This document shows positions 57,677 to 64,000 of a stretch of DNA of 64,000 bases, piece after piece. The notes beneath the pieces are model-generated. The model saw only the letters and a list, made by a program, of their open reading frames with translations, searched no databases and was not told where the DNA came from. The translations under genes were made by a program, and so were the position numbers. Numbering within the stretch: position 1 is the first letter of the stretch; each line of letters opens with the position of its first letter. This DNA comes from Cytidiella melzeri (taxonomy: Eukaryota > Basidiomycota > Agaricomycetes > Polyporales > Irpicaceae): NCBI GenBank assembly GCA_022592445.1, contig JABYQR010000228.1, positions 1 to 64,000 of the forward strand, in the 5' to 3' direction.

Positions 57677-58768
57677 AACAAAAAAACAGTAGTTTGGGTG
57701 CGCTTGTTTAGCAGCGAGTGGCTGATTCCTCTTGCGTTGCATGGGAGTCCCGCTTTGATGGCACGCCGAGCGTGCGATACTCCCCTCGTTTTACACCTCT
57801 CTTCGTCATTTCTACGGTGTTTTATCAGGGAATCACGTTGCCCCCCACCCTCCGACGTTTTTACCGGCTCGAATGAGAGCTGTGGTTCTACGACGTTATT
57901 CTGCTTGTAGGAGGTAGCGTTTGTGTCAGTGTGTGTACACCCCCATACGTTGTTTATCACCGACTATGGAGTATGGAGCAAATGATTTCTCTCGTCAATG
58001 TACGTCTAGTAATCTATTTGAAAGTATTCATCGGCGTGTTCCAATCAGCACCAAAGTTCGCTTTACTCTATAGTATAAAGGTACAGCTGTGTAGAGGGGA
58101 AAAGACCCAAGACCTTTGAACCAACCAATAGTCATTTCTGACCGACTTTCAAGACATCCTTCTCGTGGTTCTCACAATCTTTCCGGCATCAATATGAGCA
58201 ATGCTTACCATCGCCGAGGACGGTCGACACTCTGAGACGGTCGATGGAACAATACGCCTCAGGCCCCAAGCAGGGAGCAATTCTAGAGGATCGCAACTGC
58301 GCACACTGCAATTGGAACTGCCACGCCCTGTAACCTCATGATAAAGTTTCATGTTTCGAGTTTCGAGCTGCAGCGCTTTTGCGCCACGGGTGGCGCATGT
58401 TCTTACTCGTTGATGGTTGATTCCGCGTACTTAGGAGTACCGTCAAACGCGATGAAAATCCAACTCGCACCGCCGACGACCCATTGATGTGTGAGTCCGA
58501 GTAACCAGGGTCGGTGAGAAAGAAAGCAATAATGTATCTCAAGAAGTCAGCTAACTTGGACGTCCAGTGGGGAATTGACCCTGGAGTTTGATGTTCAATA
58601 TGATAGTCATCGACTGGTTTAATGGCATGCTGTCGCATAGTGGCTACTCAGCAGCTAGGATTGTGATACATGAACTCAGTCTACAGGAACAAAAGACCGT
58701 GTTTACGAAGTATACTGGATGCTAAAGAGACCTACGGAGCCTACGCGCGCTCTGCAAAATGTCCAACA
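57677..58768. other. No gene seen
   Basis: Possible 3' region of the preceding frame and flank of the small secreted-protein gene. The minus-strand frame at 58336-58638 has no supporting signals. Confidence 0.4.
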
Positions 58769-59113
58769 CTACAGGTGATGGTCGAGATCTATACTACTTT
58801 CCGTGGAGAGGGAAGGACCTTGAGCTTTGGAGTTCTGTTTCTTAAGCGTTTCCACGTTGACCCTTAGATGCTGTCGAGATGCTGGGTACATTTGATAGAT
58901 CTTCTCCGATATTCCGAAGGGCAATCTCAGCCTGCGTTTGGTGAGATCAACTTGAGAACCCCGATTGGAAAAGTTGCCTGCTATGCCTGTACTCTGCCTC
59001 TCCAAGTTGTTGTTGTGGTTGCGGGAGGAAAGTGAATAGCTGGATGCTGGACTGCCGTACGGGGCAGCAGACACAACAGCAGCAAGCAGAACAAGAACGG
59101 CTGAGAGTCGCAT
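58769..59113 (-). CDS. Small secreted protein (effector-like)
   Basis: A 114-residue frame starts MRLSAVLVLLAAVVSAAPYG, a clear signal peptide with cleavage expected after VSA. An internal Met was chosen as start because it begins the signal peptide; the open frame extends 24 codons further upstream. The mature part is short, has no Cys, and holds a dibasic KRR site (DLTKRRLRLPFG) that could be cut by a Kex2-type protease, followed by a hydrophilic end (IDLDHHL). No family recognised. Its upstream region is built of tandem repeats and repeat R, the setting often seen for fast-evolving secreted proteins. A spliced gene is possible. Confidence 0.5.
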   Translation of the reverse strand: MRLSAVLVLLAAVVSAAPYGSPASSYSLSSRNHNNNLERQSTGIAGNFSNRGSQVDLTKRRLRLPFGISEKIYQMYPASRQHLRVNVETLKKQNSKAQGPSLSTESSIDLDHHL

Positions 59114-59480
59114 TACGGTATGGGATGTTGCAGGGTAATAGAAGGGCTTGGTAAGCTGTGCAACATTGAGCTTAGGCAAGTGCAATGCAGATGAGAATGT
59201 TTTTACTGACTACTGGCAGCCTCACTGGAGGTATAGGATGTCAAAGGGTGATGGAAGGGTTTGGTAAGCTGTAGGAACAACTCAGTATGATAACCCAAGA
59301 CAAGTACAACACAGACAACAATGTACTTACTGACCAGCACTTGAAACACAGGATATTGAGGGCTAAGAGAAGGATTTAGCTAAAGCTGTAAAAACAGTCA
59401 GTGTGGTGACTAAGGCAAGTTCAACTCAAAAACATGATACTTGCTGACTGGCACTGAAGCAATAAAAATGTGAAGGACTG
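59114..59480. repeat. Degenerate tandem repeat upstream of the secreted-protein gene
   Basis: A block of about 120 bp recurs three to four times, with words GAAGGGYTTGGTAAGCTGT, CAGTRTGATRACCCAAGRCA, AGTRCAACACAGAC and TACTTACTGACYRGCA. It overlaps the left part of repeat R unit 2 and the presumed promoter. Confidence 0.6.
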
Positions 59481-60334
59481 GAAGGGTACTGAGGTACAAG
59501 GATGTTAGCAAGGGGCTTTATATATCTCAAGAGAATAGGGGCTGGAATTGTCTTAGGTCAGTTCCTTTACCATGTAACATAATTACGTCCATGCATGTTT
59601 CTTACATACAGTGTGATGTCTAGCAGTGTCTCATCCACTCAGGTTTCACTCTCGTGTATGTGCAACTCAAACATAAACAGCAGCACATGTGTCACCATGG
59701 AACATTTGTGTGAGTGATGTCTGTTTCCAGGTCCACAAGTGTAAGGGCCTACAACATGTCAGTCAAACACATTGTCATCACCTCCCGCACTGCTGCTACC
59801 TTCAACTTCTTTCCCAATCAACAGAGGTTGACCATAATAGACTGTGACAGATGGGCATCAAAGGAAAAGAGAAAGGGAGGAAGGCAGCCCAAACTATTGA
59901 GTAGTACATAGCTTTAGTATACACATTCCAACACATATGTACAGTTATGTAGTCCTGCATTTGTTTGAAATACATCAACCTACAGCTTATCATATACCTC
60001 AATCATGTAGTCTTCAGGTGGCTGATGTAGTACATTGGTAATGATGTGCGCTCGGCCTGCACTGGCTACTTGAAGACTGCAAGCTTAAGACTGGTAAAAG
60101 TCAAACAAGAGTGAGATCATAACTGTGGATTTGATATACCTGGGAATATTATTGTTACATATTGTACATTAGTAAATATCCTGTGGCCTAAGCAAGCAGG
60201 AAAGTCTCCAAACATAATTTGCGGTGTGGGTAATTAGATTGAGTGCTAATATGGTACAGGGGAAATACAATGCATTGCATGATGTTGAGCATTGAAAATG
60301 CTGGATTCAGCAAGTTATGACAAATACATTGTGA
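59285..60334. repeat. Repeat R, unit 2 (uninterrupted copy)
   Basis: Collinear with unit 1 after removal of solo LTR B2. It preserves the empty CTCAT target site at 59630-59634. It is interrupted on its right by the LTR that starts near 60335. Confidence 0.75.
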
Positions 60335-60793
60335 TGTGACATGGATAGTCCAACAGAGACCGGATTTTTCCAATATTGTCACAAGTTTATAGCCTTAGGC
60401 GCCTATCTAGAGCGCTTATTTTCCGGCTAGGAGTGTTACCGGACCTAACCCTAACCTGGGTCACGTGACATCCTGCCTTATTTATCAATAGTCCAGACCC
60501 AAACCCTAGACTCAGTCTGGAGCGGTTCCAGATCAACCTAGGCTATTGTTCTATTGTTCCTCTTCCATTGATGGGGATTCCCCAGGGATTCCCCCAGGTC
60601 TTATTGTTCTATTGTTGTATTGTTCTAGCTCTATTGTTCTACGTACCCTGGTCCTTGACAGTTACTCAGGTCCTTGACAGTTACTCCGGTTCTTGACAGT
60701 TACCCGGGTTCATTATTGTTCTATTGTTACTCCAGTCCCACAGTTACTCCAGTCCCTAGTGTGGGAACTGGTGCACAGACCATCCAGACACAG

Positions 60794-60801
60794 TATATAT
60801 A
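60794..60801 (+). promoter_or_regulatory. TATA box of LTR D
   Basis: TATATATA lies 44 bp before the first copy of the duplicated 21-nt block (60838-60858), the same spacing as in LTR families B and C. Confidence 0.6.
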
Positions 60802-60858
60802 GTACCCCTTACCCTCCCTGGTTCTGCATCTTGACCTCTTCGTCATTTGCACTGCCAG

Positions 60859-60919
60859 GTGAGTTACTCAATGTAACCTAGTATAAACATGATATTAACT
60901 TCGTCATTTGCACTGCCAG
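60859..60919 (+). other. Leader intron of LTR D with duplicated 3' end
   Basis: Donor GTGAGT, branch-like TATTAAC, acceptor GCCAG, 61 nt. The last 21 nt (60899-60919) are identical to the 21 nt upstream of the donor (60838-60858; both begin CTTCGTCATTTGC and end ACTGCCAG). Confidence 0.7.
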
Positions 60920-61157
60920 TATCCGGCCTCAGTGCCTGCTTGCCTGCTCATCATCGACTTTGACCTCGTTGTCGTCGTTGGAGATCCACCCCCTTCCTCT
61001 CTATTTCACTCCCTTTCTAGGGTTATCAGCATAGCAGCAGTCGCTCCGCGACATTAGGTCAAGATACCACACAGCTACCGGCACGACTGCCCTTAGCTCG
61101 GATCAAGCCTTCCTGTCCCCCCAGTTTTAAAAAGTTTATTCCCCCCTACGTTTGAGA

Positions 61158-61226
61158 GTAAGCCATCGCCGTCCGTCTTGACGTGCTTGATCGCTAACTC
61201 GTTCACTTTCCGTGGTTGATTCTTAG
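61158..61226 (+). other. Second leader intron; splicing creates the ATG of the extra ORF
   Basis: Donor GTAAGC at 61158, branch CTAAC at about 61193-61197, acceptor TTCTTAG ending at 61226, 69 nt. Joined ends read TTTGAGA|TGCCGAAAG, which contains ATG CCG AAA. In unspliced RNA the frame has no ATG at this place (GTG instead). Confidence 0.65.
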
Positions 61227-61984
61227 TGCCGAAAGAATCCCACTCCCGTTTCACCGCTCGTCCAGATCCTTTGCACAAGGATCTGAACCAAGCACGTCGA
61301 GAAGTCCAGATCCATCGCGCCTTACCTCAGGCTGTGTTTGATCAACTCGACGCAGAGCACGCACGTGGCCAGAGTCACAAATACACGGAGAAGGAACTCA
61401 AGGCTATTGCCTCCTACGTCGGTCGTCGTAAACCCAAGGGTTCGGCCCTCACGCACAGATTCCCCACAGTAGAGGAGTTTGAGAAACTCCGCGCAGAATC
61501 CAAAGAGTTCGCCGCCCGCACCGCACGCGAACGAGCACAGGCTCTAGCAGATCTTCCTAAAAAGCCATCATTAGCAGAACGCTTCACAGCCCGGCCCACT
61601 ACCAACCCTAGCGCGGCCCTCATAGCAGCAAAGCCGATTCTCATCGACTTCCGTAAACACACTCCAGAAGATCTTCGAGGCATCTTCACCCCAAAGCTCA
61701 CCGCCACACTCCAACGCTTGTCGATTCTCCCCACCATCGACAAATACCACCAGCTTCACAAAGACACGAAGCTTCATTTCGAACAGGTGAAACAGAAGTT
61801 AGAAAAGCTTCTGGAAGAGCTACCAACCCGAGCCTTTGTCATCACTCACCGTGAGTGGCAGCTGCTGGATTGGGGATTGAAGGCAATTGGGAAAGTCAGC
61901 TTCACGGGTCTAAGGAGGAACTACGAGCAGGTTTTCAAAGCGTTAGACAAAGTCTGGGCAGACGAGTACTTCATCTCGTTCTGA
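61227..61984 (+). CDS. Extra ORF upstream of gag ('ORF0') in the right element
   Basis: A 252-residue frame. The initiating A comes from the exon ending at 61157; the rest begins here (M-PKESHSRFTARPDPLHKDL). Basic N-terminal half with Arg/Lys-rich parts (YVGRRKPKGSALTHRF), a central Ala/Glu/Arg helix (EFAARTARERAQALADL), then KLTATLQRLSILPTIDKYHQ, and the C-terminal motif THREWQLLDWGLKAIGKVSF. That end corresponds to REW..L...LK.LG.ISF of the ORF at 208-987. The stop TGA lies 12 nt before gag. Function unknown; a role in packaging or Gag assembly is a guess. Confidence 0.65.
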
Positions 61985-61996
61985 GTAGAATACAGT

Positions 61997-63550
61997 GTGG
62001 CTTCCCAAAGTCCCAATAGTAGCATTTGGTCCAGAGACCATCTTCCTTGCGAAAACTATCCGCACGCCTTCAACAACCAGACCGTCAGAGACGAGTGCTA
62101 CGACTCAGAAGAAGGACACCAAACTTGTGAGGTACAACCGTGTCCCAACCGCTACAACAGAGTAGAATATCCTGGTCGTTACGCAAATCAGTATCGACCC
62201 ATTCATCACTGGCAGGAAGATCGCATTCTTGAGTCACTCCCACCCCTGCCTGAACCTGAAGAAGACTTCGATCGAACCTTCACGCAGGAACAATACCCGA
62301 TGGACTCTACCAATGTCTCCCAGCATGCTTCGAGGGTAGCAACCCCGGCCCCCACACAAGAACCGTCTCCACCCCCCACAGCAGAACAACTTTTGCATGC
62401 GCTACTCCTCGGTCAGCAACAGCTGACACAAGCCATCACAGCGCTGGTTCAAAACCAGCAACCGGTCAACAACAGGTCAAGGGAAAGGGTTGTAGAGAAA
62501 CCCGCTAGTTTCAAGGGCAATGCAAGTAGTGACGCGCGTCGCTTTCTAGCTGCCTTCTCCATGTACGCACAGTTTAATGAGAAGCTGTCGCCGTACAATG
62601 CCCAAGGTGGTCAGACCCGGTTAGACCATCTTTGGATCTCGTCGGCCTTGTCATTCATGACCGAGGATGCAGCAGTTTGGGCTACGCCCCACATGGATTT
62701 GATTGCCAGTCATCAAATGGCATTCAATGGTGATTGGGACGATTTCAAGGCGGCGTTCAAAGCATGATTTGAACCAGTGGACGAAATGGTAGATGCTAAG
62801 GCCAAACTCAGGGAGCTATGGCAAGGCAAGAAAACGGTTCCGGAATACACGGCACGGTTCAGGGAAATCATGGACAGGACCGGCTACTCGACACAAGACC
62901 TTCGTGATCGGTACTACGAACACCTAAGTACTACCATCAAGGATGAGCTGGTTCACACCGCAAGGCCTCACGTCACTCTCGTAGACCTGATCAACGTTGC
63001 TACAGACATTGACAATCGTCTTCGTGTTCGAGCTCAAGAGAAAGCTCGTGAACAAGGTCGAACGGTCCCCAACCTGTTCAAAACCACTCCGGTCTCCACC
63101 TCGTCCCCGGCTCCCTTCGTCCAAGCACCTCGTGACTCCAATGCCATGGAAATTGATGCTACCAAGGTTGGACCTAACGGAAAAACACGCGCCGACTTCA
63201 TGAAGGCTATGAACGGCAGATGTTACGGATGCGGATCGAAGGATCATCAGAAGAAGGACGGGAAACATGATCGTGAGCTGTGCGGACATTGTGGTGGCAA
63301 CCATCAGACACAGGTTTGCCAAAGTCGATTCCTTGGGTACCCACCTAGGCAACAGAAGGTGGCTGCCAGCACTCTTTTCGATCCGTCCACTTCGGCCCCC
63401 TCGTCGTCCTCGTCCGCGAGGCCCTTACCTACCCCGCCCGCCGCAACCGTTGCCAGCTCTTCAACTCCGTTTGACTACGATGCCATTATGAAGCAGATGT
63501 CATCCCTCACGGACCAAGTCAAGCAGCTCGGCAATCAACGGGATTTTTAG
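61997..63550 (+). pseudogene. gag: Ty3/gypsy gag with an in-frame TGA and a GTG in place of ATG
   Basis: The frame runs from GTG (ASQSPNSS) through a Pro-rich part (PAPTQEPSPPPTAEQLLHAL). The gag core follows: RRFLAAFSMYAQFNEKLSPY, AWVWATPH-like text (AAVWATPHMDLIASHQM), DWDDFKAAFKA, then TGA at 62765-62767. The same frame continues FEPVDEMVDAKAKLRELWQG, KTVPEYTARFREIMDRTGY and DLINVATDIDNRLRVRA. A Cys/His knuckle region is CYGCGSKDHQKK with LCGHCGGNHQTQVC. In relatives I expect an Arg at the TGA (CGA), so one C-to-T change explains it. Gag forms the capsid and binds RNA. It ends at 63550 where pol overlaps. Confidence 0.85.
63541..63550 (+). promoter_or_regulatory. Probable -1 ribosomal frameshift site between gag and pol
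   Basis: Gag ends CGG GAT TTT TAG. Pol is open in the -1 frame from here to the window end. A slip of the peptidyl tRNA on TTT by one base back keeps full pairing (TTTTT run) and turns the stop into TTA GAG. The heptamer GGATTTT has been described as a functional -1 site in a plant virus (from memory). Confidence 0.6.
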
Positions 63551-64000
63551 AGCGGACTCCAGGTGAAACCGCACCCTCGAGTCCCTCTGGAAAGACCTAT
63601 ATAGAAGAAGTGGAGGACAATGATGATTCCCCCACGGACACAGTTCTTAGCTCCCCTGTAGTAAATACCCGCCTCGCGCAGCAGCCTGATTCGCAGTCTT
63701 CAGTTTTATTTAACGACATGTATAACTACTTTGAAACCTTGTCGTCATGCATAGTACCCGAAATAGACCCGCTTAGCATGCACTTCCGAGTTCCTATCAC
63801 GCTCAAAGGAGTGTTTAGAGAACAAGGCATCAGAGCCATGATTGATTCAGGAGCCACTGCTTTATTCCTGAGTCAAGACTTTGTCAATCGGCACCGAGTA
63901 CGTACGGTCCCCTTAGAAAGACAGATCCCACTCCATAACATCGATGGGACTCTAAATCAAGGAGGACGTATAACACACAGAGCAGAGCTCGAACTACAAG
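63550..64000 (+). CDS. pol: Ty3/gypsy pol, protease region (runs off the window)
   Basis: Open in the -1 frame relative to gag up to the last base. After an acidic linker (YIEEVEDNDDSPTDTVLSSP) comes the retropepsin-type aspartic protease: MHFRVPITLKGVF and the active-site text AMIDSGATALFLSQDFVN. The DSGA motif is intact. Reverse transcriptase and integrase would follow outside the window. Confidence 0.85.

Larger units (their letters stand above)
60335..61053 (+). mobile_element. 5' LTR of the right Ty3/gypsy element (family D)
   Basis: The left border is placed where the match to repeat R unit 1 stops (TGTGACATGG); an alternative start is TGTTACCGG at 60434. The right border is placed at CTCCGCGACA. 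Inside are many ATTGTTCTATTGTT words, a TATA box at 60794, and a leader intron with a duplicated end. The borders are tentative because no second copy is in the window. It is followed by leader, extra ORF, gag and protease. Confidence 0.6.

Noticed and set aside
1..64000. CRISPR arrays, bacterial operons, rRNA genes
   Set aside because: Intron structure and transposon families are eukaryotic; no regular spacer array or rRNA sequence was seen. tRNA genes were not exhaustively excluded.

Overview
The window reads as filamentous-fungus DNA, most likely an Agaricomycete (Basidiomycota). Genes are cut by many short GT-AG introns of about 40-120 nt with TACTAAC/CTAAC-type branch sites. KDZ, hAT and chromodomain Ty3/gypsy elements are abundant, and core genes include a secreted PhoD phosphatase, fructose-1,6-bisphosphatase, a Nur1-type nuclear rim protein and an Hv1-type proton channel. 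A Rhizoctonia/Ceratobasidium-like species would fit, but that is only an impression. All exon structures were read by eye and have no transcript support.

Layout. 1-2.05 kb: the 5' end of a Ty3/gypsy element on the minus strand (LTR, leader, an extra ORF, start of gag). 2.05-7.84 kb: a decayed KDZ transposase gene, itself interrupted by a 1.85-kb solo LTR. 8.1-12.2 kb: two basidiomycete-type orphan genes; the second is broken by a 757-bp solo LTR with a perfect 5-bp target duplication. 12.2-15.9 kb: gene-poor, with a 199-bp minisatellite and a CCCTNN hexamer array. 15.9-30.6 kb: two near-identical PhoD phosphatase genes in inverted orientation enclosing a small hypothetical locus, fructose-1,6-bisphosphatase, Nur1 and a transmembrane coiled-coil gene. 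31-42.3 kb: an HDHD5-like HAD hydrolase, a third truncated PhoD fragment, two related four-TM membrane proteins flanking an Hv1-like proton channel, and a CCCH zinc-finger protein rich in WG/GW. 42.7-60.3 kb: nested transposons (hAT with a solo LTR inside, LINE 3' end, two further long solo LTRs, a chromovirus integrase with chromodomain, several solo LTRs, a duplicated 1-kb repeat) with one truncated gene and one small secreted-protein gene as islands. 60.3-64 kb: the 5' half of a Ty3/gypsy element (LTR, extra ORF, gag, protease).

Most interesting structure. Three different LTR families (10.9/54.5/55.5 kb, 44.6 kb, 60.3 kb) share one geometry: TATA box, then 44-46 bp downstream a 12-21 nt block, then an intron-like stretch of 55-68 nt (GT...branch site...AG) that ends with a second copy of the same block. 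The first block would be most of the first mini-exon (R). I infer that the repeat lets cDNA from a spliced RNA re-anneal at the intron's 3' end during strand transfer and so restore the intron. A second novelty is an extra ORF between LTR and gag, seen in both Ty3/gypsy elements; in the right-hand one its ATG exists only after removal of a 69-nt leader intron. Other points: a WG/GW-rich CCCH protein that could bind Argonaute, PhoD copy-number change by inversion-type duplication, and a 27-nt micro-exon carrying the catalytic Asp of the HAD protein.
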